From Gaoshiqia sediminis (lineage in GTDB: Bacteria; Bacteroidota; Bacteroidia; Bacteroidales; Prolixibacteraceae), in assembly GCF_025907915.1 (NCBI RefSeq), contig NZ_JAPAAF010000006.1, positions 62,001 to 126,000 of the forward strand: a DNA stretch of 64,000 nt. Reading direction: 5' to 3'. Under the pieces are notes generated by a model, which saw nothing but the letters and a program-made list of their open reading frames with translations, was not told the DNA's origin and ran no database searches. Position 1 is the first letter of the stretch, and each line of letters begins with the position of its first letter. Of the stretch, positions 44,066 through 52,085 are shown one piece after another. Both the position numbers and the translations under genes were made by a program.

Positions 44066-44758
44066 ATGGGTACAGGAAAAATGGATTCTTCTGTTGTATA
44101 TGCCCTTTTCGAAGAGCTAAAGCTAAAGATAGACGAAATAGGGAAGTGCAATTTCTCCGAAAAGCAAACACCATCAAACGGTGAGGGCAAAGAAGTTTCT
44201 GCCAAGTCTGTTGAATCGTCTGATCTCGCGAGCCAGCAGTCACTCACCGCGGAACAAATAAAGGAATTGCAACGAAATATGGCCCAGGTTGCCACTTATT
44301 CTCAGGGGCAAGTTGAAAATAGGTTAAAGCTTGTGTCAGCAGAGATCAGATCTACTATGATTCCAATCGACAAAAAAATTGACCAATTGCTGGCGAATGA
44401 GAAGACAACAATTCGTAAAGAACACGTTTTCATAGTCGATGTTAAGAAGAGCAAAACCGCTATAACAATGTTGTTCAGGGCTTTACTTATTCTTCTTCTG
44501 GGGACGGGTAATATTTGGCAATTCAGGAAAATTTGTCAAACTAGGGATGGCGACTTGAAGTATCGTTACGTTAAAATGAAAGGAAAAGCGACGTCTCAGG
44601 ATCTTTTGCGGTTGGAGACGGTTTTTGTTTACGAACGAAATCGAGATAGTATTGCCGCTATTCGTAGTCGGGTTGAGACTTACGAACGATTAGTGAAGCA
44701 AGAAATCGAAAAAAGTCAAAGAGAGAAGCTGGAGATGAATCGAGCGTTCACAAAATGA
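44066..44758 (+). CDS. Coiled-coil single-helix membrane protein downstream of relaxase
   Basis: 230 residues. The N-terminal helical region at 8-30 and a Gln/Asn/Ser-rich stretch are followed by a coiled coil around 60-110 (LTAEQIKELQRNMAQVA), one membrane helix at 132-152 (AITMLFRALLILLLGTGNIW) and a C-terminal helical region. Similar proteins follow relaxase genes in Bacteroidota elements and may tether the relaxosome to the membrane. That role is inferred, not known. Confidence 0.65.
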   Translation: MGTGKMDSSVVYALFEELKLKIDEIGKCNFSEKQTPSNGEGKEVSAKSVESSDLASQQSLTAEQIKELQRNMAQVATYSQGQVENRLKLVSAEIRSTMIPIDKKIDQLLANEKTTIRKEHVFIVDVKKSKTAITMLFRALLILLLGTGNIWQFRKICQTRDGDLKYRYVKMKGKATSQDLLRLETVFVYERNRDSIAAIRSRVETYERLVKQEIEKSQREKLEMNRAFTK

Positions 44759-44859
44759 GGTTTATTTGAACGATTCATTGATTCAGACTTTTAGTGCTTG
44801 TTGGGGAAACTTTCTGATTATAGTATTTTGTCTACATTTGAAAGAAAATGTTCATGAAA

Positions 44860-44902
44860 TTTGTTTGTTCACGTTCCGTGAACATTGTATATTTGTGAAC
44901 AC
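44860..44902 (+). promoter_or_regulatory. abiE promoter overlapped by TGTTCAC operator repeats
   Basis: TTTG at 44864-44867, a 20-base spacer and TATATTTG at 44888-44895. A perfect palindrome tgttcacg-ttc-cgtgaaca covers 44866-44884 between the boxes, with further half-sites TGTTCAT at 44849 and GTGAACA near 44895. The ATG at 44903 lies 8 bases after the -7 box, so the mRNA may be leaderless. AbiEi antitoxins are known to repress their own promoter through inverted repeats; these sites fit. Confidence 0.65.
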
Positions 44903-45874
44903 ATGAAGAAGGAAATAATAAATATTGCACTGGAAAATCTTCAAAAGACAACAGGGATCGAAGGTTTCTGGCAGGATAAAGATGAGCTTGATGGTTGCCT
45001 GAATTTAAAAACAGCAACTCGAAAGTTTACGCTCGTTGTTCAATTCAAAAACGAGATCAGACAACATCAGCTACATCAGATTATCAGGCTCAATAACCAA
45101 TATGAAAACTTCATCTTGGTAGCTAATCGAATATTTCCCAACTTGAAGGAAGAACTACGAATGCAGGAAATTCCTTATTTGGAGGCTAATGGTAATCTGT
45201 TTCTAAAAAAAGGAGACACTTTTCTTTTTATTGACACAAATGAGCCGATCAGTGTAGGAAAGGAAAAAGGTAACCGGGCCTTTACAAAAACAGGATTAAA
45301 AGTTTTATTTCATTTGCTTCAAAATAAAGATGATATCAATTTACCTCAGCGAGAATTGGCTAATCTGACTAATGTTGGCTTGGGGAATATTCCGCAGGTA
45401 ATTGAGGGGTTAAAGGAGACAGGATACTTATTGCGGTTAGACGATAAAACTTATGCATGGGAAAATCGCAGAGAACTATTGGATCGGTGGGTGACAGAGT
45501 ATAAGACAGTCTTGAAACCTAAATTAAAAAAAGAACGATTCGGTATAGCCGGCAATTGGAAAGACATCATTTTTGACAATGGATTGACCGTGTGGGGAGG
45601 AGAGCCAGCAGCTGATCTTCTAACGAACTACCTTAGACCAGAGAAATACATTATTTATACAAAGGAGAATCGCATTGAACTGATGAAGAACTACAGGTTG
45701 ATGCCCAAGCCAGAAGGGGAAATCGAGATCCTCGAAATGTTTTGGGAGCAACCGAAACATCAACAAACAGCCCCTCCAATTTTGGTATACGCAGAGTTGG
45801 TGCTGGAAGGAGGCAAACGAAATAAGGAAACTGCAGAAATAATCTTCAATGAATATATCCAACCAAACCTATAA
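44903..45874 (+). CDS. abiEi: AbiEi-family antitoxin and autorepressor (type IV toxin-antitoxin)
   Basis: 323 residues from ATG 44903; an earlier in-frame codon at 44885 lies inside the promoter. The N-terminal part (about 10-125) is alpha/beta. A winged helix follows at about 135-185 (TGLKVLFHLLQNKDDINLPQ, ELANLTNVGLGNIPQVIEGL), then an antitoxin domain with WGGEPAADLLTNYLRPEKYI. This matches the AbiEi_2 type of type IV antitoxins. The family represses the operon and counteracts AbiEii without binding it. Stop overlaps the toxin start by 26 bases. Confidence 0.85.
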   Translation: MKKEIINIALENLQKTTGIEGFWQDKDELDGCLNLKTATRKFTLVVQFKNEIRQHQLHQIIRLNNQYENFILVANRIFPNLKEELRMQEIPYLEANGNLFLKKGDTFLFIDTNEPISVGKEKGNRAFTKTGLKVLFHLLQNKDDINLPQRELANLTNVGLGNIPQVIEGLKETGYLLRLDDKTYAWENRRELLDRWVTEYKTVLKPKLKKERFGIAGNWKDIIFDNGLTVWGGEPAADLLTNYLRPEKYIIYTKENRIELMKNYRLMPKPEGEIEILEMFWEQPKHQQTAPPILVYAELVLEGGKRNKETAEIIFNEYIQPNL

Positions 45875-46688
45875 AGAGCTAGCAATACCATACTTCAAAG
45901 AGACCTTTGATTGCATCGATCAGATCATGGCAGAATATGGGATTCCCTACTATTTGATTGGAGTCAGCGCAATTGCTTTAGAATTACTAAAGAAAGGCAT
46001 AAAGCCGAGTCGGGGTACGAAAGATATTGACTTTGCTATTATGATTTCAAGCATGAAGGAATATGAAAATATTAGCCGGGCATTAATTGAGAAAGGTTAC
46101 AATAAAGTGAAAGCTCCCTGGACTTTTTATTCCGACAGATATAATGTGGCGATTGACGTACTGCCGTTTGGAGAGATTGAGGAGCAACACACCATCAACT
46201 TTAGTAAACGCCACGCTGATTTACATGTTCTTGGTTTTAGTGAGGTGTTGGAGGAAGCAGTTCAGATCCCCATTGACGAAAAATTTGTGAATATACCTCC
46301 GCTGCCAGGAATGGTGATACTCAAGTTAATTGCATGGAGCGATAGACCAGAAGAACGGGAAAATGATTTAGCCGACATACTGAGGGTCATTCAGCATTAT
46401 TTTGATCTGGAGTTTGATGAGATCGTCGAATTTCACAACGACACCTTTCCTGAACATGAGGAACTTGACCCTATGCTCATAGCAGCAGAAGTTCTTGGTC
46501 GGAAATCGAAAGTTTTTTTATCAAAATCAGAGAAACTGGCGAGTCGAGTTCACAAGGTTTTAAATGATAATCTTAGCGAAGGCTCAAAGTCAAAGATTGC
46601 CAGGGAGTGGGCCCGAAAACTGGATCGTAGTATTGAGTATTGTCTGAAAATTTTGGATGCGTTTAGGAGGGGAATCCAGGCTAATTGA
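45849..46688 (+). CDS. abiEii: AbiEii-family nucleotidyltransferase toxin
   Basis: 279 residues. Nucleotidyltransferase core: YLIGVSAIALELLKKG (G-V-S at the usual G-G/S), catalytic Asp59 and Asp61 in RGTKDIDFAI, third Asp103 in VAIDVLPFGEI, Lys region MVILKLIAWSDRPEERENDL. AbiEii enzymes modify tRNA with nucleotides and stop growth, for example after phage infection. It is translationally coupled to the antitoxin and is the last gene of the element. Confidence 0.88.
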   Translation: MNISNQTYKELAIPYFKETFDCIDQIMAEYGIPYYLIGVSAIALELLKKGIKPSRGTKDIDFAIMISSMKEYENISRALIEKGYNKVKAPWTFYSDRYNVAIDVLPFGEIEEQHTINFSKRHADLHVLGFSEVLEEAVQIPIDEKFVNIPPLPGMVILKLIAWSDRPEERENDLADILRVIQHYFDLEFDEIVEFHNDTFPEHEELDPMLIAAEVLGRKSKVFLSKSEKLASRVHKVLNDNLSEGSKSKIAREWARKLDRSIEYCLKILDAFRRGIQAN

Positions 46689-46780
46689 AAGTGATATCGC
46701 TCTCAGAGTAAGAATTGTATTCGGCCTGCTCAGTAGAATAGGATTTACAATCGAACAATATTCTCCAAGATTTATTTACT

Positions 46781-47383
46781 TTGTCAATCGTGAATAAACC
46801 TGAACTCCATAAAAAACTGGTTGCCGGAGATACTGATGCTTTCGAAGGATTCTTCAAGTTGATCCACCCACGGCTGTTGAGTTACTGTCGGTTATTTGTT
46901 ACCGATTACTCAGCAGCGGATGATTTAGTGCAGGAATGTTTTCTAAAATTATGGCAAAAAAGGGAAACACTTAAACCCACTCAATCGGTTGAGAGCTATT
47001 TATTTGTGATGCTTCGGAATAGGTGTTTTAATTACCTGAGAGATAAAAAGCTTGAATACGCCGTTGACGATGTTCTATCGGTGCCGGAGATCGATCTGCA
47101 ACACCTCTTCGAGCTTGATTTCACGGGAGTAGAAGGAAGATCAATCGAAGAAGAATTGATTGATGCCATTAAAGAAGAGATTGATAAACTTCCGGAAAAA
47201 AGAAAATTTGTGTTCGTAAAATCCAAGATCGAAGGCATGAAAAATACTGAAATCGCCGAATTGCTTGGTGTTACCAATAAAGCAGTTGAAAAACATCTAT
47301 ACGAGGCAAAGATGCAGATAAAGAGAGCATTACTTCAGAAATATCCACTGCTGGCTATCCTTATCTCTTTTATTTTGAAATAA
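46781..47383 (+). CDS. ECF RNA polymerase sigma factor
   Basis: About 200 residues. No ATG: TTG at 46781 or GTG at 46790 (NKPELHKKLVAGDTDAF) can start it; the GTG fits the family length well. Sigma region 2 shows ADDLVQECFLKLWQKRETLK and region 4 shows NTEIAELLGVTNKAVEKHLY. The Bacteroidetes SusC-associated type ends in a hydrophobic tail (YPLLAILISFIL), as here. It should direct transcription of the susC operon when released by the FecR protein. Confidence 0.92.
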   Translation: MSIVNKPELHKKLVAGDTDAFEGFFKLIHPRLLSYCRLFVTDYSAADDLVQECFLKLWQKRETLKPTQSVESYLFVMLRNRCFNYLRDKKLEYAVDDVLSVPEIDLQHLFELDFTGVEGRSIEEELIDAIKEEIDKLPEKRKFVFVKSKIEGMKNTEIAELLGVTNKAVEKHLYEAKMQIKRALLQKYPLLAILISFILK

Positions 47384-47448
47384 TATCATAAAAACGAGGT
47401 AGAGTTTTTACAGATGGTGTGTACTCCTTATGAGCAAACACCAATAAA

Positions 47449-48432
47449 ATGAAAGAACTCATACGGAAATACCTATCGGCAAGAGCAGATCGTCAAGATC
47501 AGTCCCGTTTGTTGGATTGGATGCGTCAAGGCAACAATCAAAAAGCGTTTAATGATGAAAAACGTGTTTGGGAACAGGAGGCATTGGGAAGCGACATGCT
47601 GCTCGCAACTCAATATTCCTGGAGCAAAATCCAAAAACAACTACTTCTTCAGTCACAATCTGATTTAAAGACGAAGTCGCTGTATCTGACCTGGTTCAAA
47701 TATGCCTCGGTCATTTTCCTTTTGTTGTCAATTGGAATTACCAGCTATTTTGTCGCATTCGACAATAATCAACGGAACGATTTTTACACGGAAGTTTTGG
47801 CATCGCATGGCCAAAAGACACAAATTATGCTTCCCGACAGTTCTGTTGTTCAGTTGAACGGAGGAACCAAAATTCGATATAACAATTCGTTCGGTGCCGA
47901 TAACAGAATGGTTGAGTTGGAAGGAGAGGCGTTCTTCGACGTTCGAAAAAACAGCCACATAGCTTTTATCGTATATACCAGGGAACTGGATGTAAAAGTA
48001 TATGGCACCTCGTTTAATGTGAATGCATATCCCGATGATCAAACCGTTGAGGTGGGTTTAAAACAGGGTAGTGTCGGCATTGAGCAATACGATAAGGAAG
48101 TGCTTCGCATGGAGCCCGGACAATTGGCTGTATTTAATAAGGATAACAATCAGTTTAAAGTTCTAAACGAGGATATGAATATGGTATCTGCCTGGACAAA
48201 CAATGAACTTGTTTTCGAAGAGAAGCCCTTCAACCTAATCTGCAAATATTTGGAACGATGGTATGGAGTCGATATCGCACTGGCGAACGATTTGATAGAC
48301 AACGAAAAATACACCTTTAAAGTGAAGACCGAGTCTTTGCATGAAGTGCTTGAACTAATCAATGTATTGCGACCGATCAACTATGAGATTGATGGAGAGC
48401 GTGTTAAAATTATGAACCCTAAAACTTTATGA
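47449..48432 (+). CDS. FecR-family anti-sigma factor
   Basis: 327 residues. Cytosolic anti-sigma part at 1-80, one membrane helix near 85-103 (YASVIFLLLSIGITSYFVAF), periplasmic FecR domain at about 125-225 (LPDSSVVQLNGGTKIRYN and VYGTSFNVNAYPDDQTVEVG), and a C-terminal DUF4974/STN-like domain (ALANDLIDNEKYTFKVKTES) that contacts the SusC signalling domain. It follows the sigma gene by 65 bases and transmits the substrate signal to it. Confidence 0.92.
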   Translation: MKELIRKYLSARADRQDQSRLLDWMRQGNNQKAFNDEKRVWEQEALGSDMLLATQYSWSKIQKQLLLQSQSDLKTKSLYLTWFKYASVIFLLLSIGITSYFVAFDNNQRNDFYTEVLASHGQKTQIMLPDSSVVQLNGGTKIRYNNSFGADNRMVELEGEAFFDVRKNSHIAFIVYTRELDVKVYGTSFNVNAYPDDQTVEVGLKQGSVGIEQYDKEVLRMEPGQLAVFNKDNNQFKVLNEDMNMVSAWTNNELVFEEKPFNLICKYLERWYGVDIALANDLIDNEKYTFKVKTESLHEVLELINVLRPINYEIDGERVKIMNPKTL

Positions 48433-48476
48433 AATGAAGCGTTTGTGAAATTGAAATCCCGCAAGAGCAAAATCAG

Positions 48477-48505
48477 AAAAGGCCTATCGGGAAGATAAGC
48501 CTTTT
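48477..48505 (+). terminator. Hairpin after the FecR gene
   Basis: aaaaggc-c-tatc / gata-a-gcctttt forms an 11-bp stem with one mismatch and a 5-base loop, 45 bases after the FecR stop. It lacks a long T-run, so it may be a partial terminator separating the sigma/FecR transcript from the inducible susC transcript. Confidence 0.5.
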
Positions 48506-48601
48506 AAAAAACAGTGTAAATATTTATTAACTCAGTCAGGAAGATGTTGTTACGTCCAATAACAATAAATTCCGTTAACGACTGGTAATCCTAACAAAAC
48601 T

Positions 48602-51600
48602 ATGAAAAAAAAATGTAGTTCGGGGATGTATGACTTGATTTGTAGTTCCCGAAGAAAATTATTCTTAAAAATGAAACTAACATTTGTACTAATTTGTATC
48701 GTTGGTCTGGTTGGTTCCTACGGAGCCGGATATAGTCAGCAGGCGCGAATCAGTTTGCAAGTCGAAAACAAAGTGATAAAAGACGTTCTAAAGCAAATTG
48801 AAGATCAAACGGAATACTCCTTCATGTATAATGCGAGTCAGCTCGATGTAAATCGGGTCGTTTCTATTGACGCTGAAAATAAAAAAGTTAGTGAGATCCT
48901 GAATGAGCTTTTTGAAGGTCAGCAAGTTAGTTATAAAGTTATTGACAGGCATATTATTATTACCAGTTCGAATGAAAAGGTGGTGCCGTCACAAATTGAG
49001 CAAGCCACAAAAACGGTAACTGGTAAGATTAAAGATAAGTCGGGGGAGCCGCTACCGGGAGTTACCGTTTTAGTAAAAGGAACAACAAAAGGAACGATCT
49101 CCGATTTTGACGGTAATTTTACCTTAGGTGACGTTTCTTCGACCGATGTGCTTGCCTTTTCATTTGTTGGCATGCAAACGCAGGAAGTGCAGGTTGGCGG
49201 AAGTTCCAGTTTCAACATCACCTTGGAAGAAGATGCCATTGGTATTGAAGAAGTTGTTGCAGTCGGTTACGGCACGCAAAAGAAAGCAACGCTAACCGGC
49301 TCGATTGAAACTGTTGCAGCCGAAACGTTTAAAGACCGTGCGGTTACAAGTCCTGCACTTGCATTGCAGGGACAAACACCGGGTTTGGTAGTTACTAGAA
49401 GTTCGTCCAGACCAGGAAAAGAAGGAATTGATTTCCAAATTCGTGGTGCCACCTCGGTAAATGGAGGGGAACCTCTAATTGTTATCGACGGATCGCCGGT
49501 GGTGAATAACGAATCGTTTTACAGCATGAACCCTGACGATATTGAGTCGATGAGTATTTTGAAAGATGGTTCGGCTGCGATTTATGGTTCTCGTGCAGCC
49601 AACGGTGTAATTCTGGTTACCACAAAAAAAGGGAAAGGTAAAATGACCGTGGAGTTGACCAGTAATGTTCGGGTAAATTCTGTGGGCATTCGTCCTCCAA
49701 CCCCGACGATGCAAGATTATGCTACAGTTTGGTTAGAAGCTGCAGAACAAGACGGTGCTCAAAAAACCTATTGGGGATGGATGAGCGAAGAAAACCTGTT
49801 AAAAATGCAATCAGGCGTTGAAGGCATTTATCCAACTCAATACTGGGGAGATGTGTTTATTGGTAACTATGCTCGTTTCGATGAGATGTATGGCAGCTCG
49901 GTATCAAATCAGGAAAATGTAAGTATTTCCGGTTCGACGGAAAAATCAAATTATCGTATTTCCGGAGGTTATGCTGAGAATGTGGGGATGTTGAAAACGT
50001 CGTACGATGGTAAAGAACAGTATAATATTCGTTTTAATTACGATTATAAAATTACCGATTGGTTGAAGCTGGAAACAGGTGTATCTTATTTTAATACAAC
50101 GATCTCAAGTCCTTCAACCGGGTTCGATGCCAGTTCAATCTCACACGACCCTCCTTTCTTCCCTGCCAAAAACCCCTACGGACAATGGTATGCGAACTTT
50201 AATATTGCAGGTAACCGTAATGCAACCGCAGCAACAGTAGATGGTGGACGGGAGATTACCAACCGTGATCAAATGAAGTTGACCTTCGCGGCGACAGTTG
50301 ATATTACCAAAGATTTATCGTTCAGAGCAACCGCTTCGATAGATAAAGACTTTTACGACTATAAGATGTATCAGGTCACTGTTCCACAATATACCTGGTT
50401 TGGTGAATTAGCTCCGGAGTCGGTTAACTCAACATCTTCTATCCGTCAGGAAAAAAGAAACATTACCTACCAAAGTTATGGTAGCTTCCTGAACTACAAT
50501 AAAACAGTTGGTGATCACGAATTTTCTGCAATGCTGGGTGTTACTTCTGAGAAAAGTGAAGATGGCACATTGTATGGATACCGTAAGGGTTTTGTTGATT
50601 ACGGGGTTTATGACATCAATATGGGTTCGAAAGAAGAGTTAGTTGAAGCCACCGGGGGCTCAGGTCATTGGGGATTATATTCTTATGTTGGTCGTTTCAA
50701 CTATAACTATAAAAATAAATATCTGGTGGAGTTTGCCGGACGTCGTGACGGATCGTCAAAATTTGCACCGGGCTATAAATGGTCAAACTTTGGATACGGG
50801 TCAGTCGGTTGGATTCTGACAGAAGAAAACTTTATGAAATCAATTACACCGATCTCTTTCTTAAAAGTGAGAGCGAGCTACGGTGAGACTGGTAACCAGG
50901 TTGGTATTGGAAATTACGACTATTTGTCAACGATGACCTTTGGGTCAAGTATTTTTGGTACTACGCGCGCCCTGCAAAATACAGCTTCGGTTGGTGGGTT
51001 GACCAGTAATACCAGAACTTGGGAAAGAGTAGGCATTCAAACTTACGGGGTTGATTTTCGCCTTCTTGATAATAAAGTATTTGGATCGTTCGATTATTTT
51101 AAAAAGAAGAATGATGGTATGTTGATAGCCATTAACTATCCTGATTTACTGGGTGGTACAGCGCCAAAATCAAACAGTGGTATTTTGGAAACCAAGGGCT
51201 GGGAAGCTGTGTTGGGCTATAAAAACAAAATAGGTGACTTCCAGTATTCTGTTGCGGTTAACATTGGCGATAGTAATAACGAGCTGGTTAAAATGGAGGG
51301 TGTTGGTACCTATAAAGCCGGTAAAAATTCAACAGTGCAAGGATTTCCGATTAACTCGTGGTTCATGTATGAAACAGATGGTTTCTTCACAGACGAATCA
51401 GACGTGACAGCTTATTATACAAGTAATTTGGGTGGCAAAGTTCCAAGTGAGACTTCCCTGAATGAACGTTTGCGCCCGGGAGACACAAAACGTGTTGATC
51501 AGGATGGTGTAAAAGGGATCACAGATACCGGAAATATTGAAGATATGAATGGTGATATCAAATACATGGGTGATGCCGCAACACATTACAATTACGGGAT

Positions 51601-52066
51601 TAACTTGGGGGCCAAATGGAAAAACTTTGATTTATCTGCCTTTTTCCAGGGAGTATTGGAACAAAAGCTGGAACGAAGTGGATATATGCCCTTCCCGTTT
51701 TATGTCGTCTGGACTAACCAAACAGCAGCTTACATCGGGAAAACCTGGACCGAACAAAATACAGGAGCAGACTTTCCCCGGATGACCTCAAATACAAACC
51801 GGGCTCGCTGGAACTGGGAACACAACGATTTTATGCTGGTCAATAATCGGTACATCCGCTTAAAATCATTGGTGGTGGGGTACACGTTTAACGATCTTAA
51901 GGTTTCGAAATACAACATCGAAAAATTACGTATCTATTTCTCCGGAAACGATTTGTTTGAATTCTCAAGTATTAAGGATGGTTTCGACCCGGAATATGGT
52001 GAGAGTACCCAAAACTCGTATCCGTTCAACAGAACATGGTCGATGGGTGTAAACGTAACTTTCTAA
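48602..52066 (+). CDS. SusC-like TonB-dependent transporter with STN signalling domain
   Basis: 1154 residues. A long signal region ends near residue 45 (GSYGAGYSQQ). STN domain at about 50-118 (VIKDVLKQIEDQTEYSFMYN); carboxypeptidase-like domain at about 137-220 (VTGKIKDKSGEPLPGVTVLV); plug at about 220-345 with VGYGTQKKATLTGSIE and ANGVILVTTKKG; then the barrel, ending SMGVNVTF. It imports glycan fragments through the outer membrane with SusD as lid. The STN domain passes the substrate signal to FecR. Confidence 0.95.
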   Translation: MKKKCSSGMYDLICSSRRKLFLKMKLTFVLICIVGLVGSYGAGYSQQARISLQVENKVIKDVLKQIEDQTEYSFMYNASQLDVNRVVSIDAENKKVSEILNELFEGQQVSYKVIDRHIIITSSNEKVVPSQIEQATKTVTGKIKDKSGEPLPGVTVLVKGTTKGTISDFDGNFTLGDVSSTDVLAFSFVGMQTQEVQVGGSSSFNITLEEDAIGIEEVVAVGYGTQKKATLTGSIETVAAETFKDRAVTSPALALQGQTPGLVVTRSSSRPGKEGIDFQIRGATSVNGGEPLIVIDGSPVVNNESFYSMNPDDIESMSILKDGSAAIYGSRAANGVILVTTKKGKGKMTVELTSNVRVNSVGIRPPTPTMQDYATVWLEAAEQDGAQKTYWGWMSEENLLKMQSGVEGIYPTQYWGDVFIGNYARFDEMYGSSVSNQENVSISGSTEKSNYRISGGYAENVGMLKTSYDGKEQYNIRFNYDYKITDWLKLETGVSYFNTTISSPSTGFDASSISHDPPFFPAKNPYGQWYANFNIAGNRNATAATVDGGREITNRDQMKLTFAATVDITKDLSFRATASIDKDFYDYKMYQVTVPQYTWFGELAPESVNSTSSIRQEKRNITYQSYGSFLNYNKTVGDHEFSAMLGVTSEKSEDGTLYGYRKGFVDYGVYDINMGSKEELVEATGGSGHWGLYSYVGRFNYNYKNKYLVEFAGRRDGSSKFAPGYKWSNFGYGSVGWILTEENFMKSITPISFLKVRASYGETGNQVGIGNYDYLSTMTFGSSIFGTTRALQNTASVGGLTSNTRTWERVGIQTYGVDFRLLDNKVFGSFDYFKKKNDGMLIAINYPDLLGGTAPKSNSGILETKGWEAVLGYKNKIGDFQYSVAVNIGDSNNELVKMEGVGTYKAGKNSTVQGFPINSWFMYETDGFFTDESDVTAYYTSNLGGKVPSETSLNERLRPGDTKRVDQDGVKGITDTGNIEDMNGDIKYMGDAATHYNYGINLGAKWKNFDLSAFFQGVLEQKLERSGYMPFPFYVVWTNQTAAYIGKTWTEQNTGADFPRMTSNTNRARWNWEHNDFMLVNNRYIRLKSLVVGYTFNDLKVSKYNIEKLRIYFSGNDLFEFSSIKDGFDPEYGESTQNSYPFNRTWSMGVNVTF

Positions 52067-52085
52067 CCAATTAAATTTAATAATT

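Larger units (their letters stand above)
38310..46700. mobile_element. Integrative mobilizable element with AbiE cargo (ends approximate)
   Basis: An 8.4-kb block between dnaK and the polysaccharide locus holds the full kit of a mobilizable integrative element: tyrosine integrase, small DNA-binding proteins, a replication-type winged-helix protein and AAA ATPase, MobC, a MOBP relaxase and a toxin-antitoxin pair, nearly all on the plus strand with touching ends. It lacks conjugation genes (no TraG/VirD4 or tra set), so it would need a helper element to move. No tRNA gene borders it, and the attachment sites could not be fixed; a 9-bp match taagaattg at 38249-38257 and 46709-46717 is too short to prove them. 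Confidence 0.8.

Noticed and set aside
38249-46717. Attachment-site direct repeat taagaattg at both ends of the mobile element
   Set aside because: Only 9 bp, and the left copy lies before the dnaK terminator; a chance match in the searched stretches is likely.
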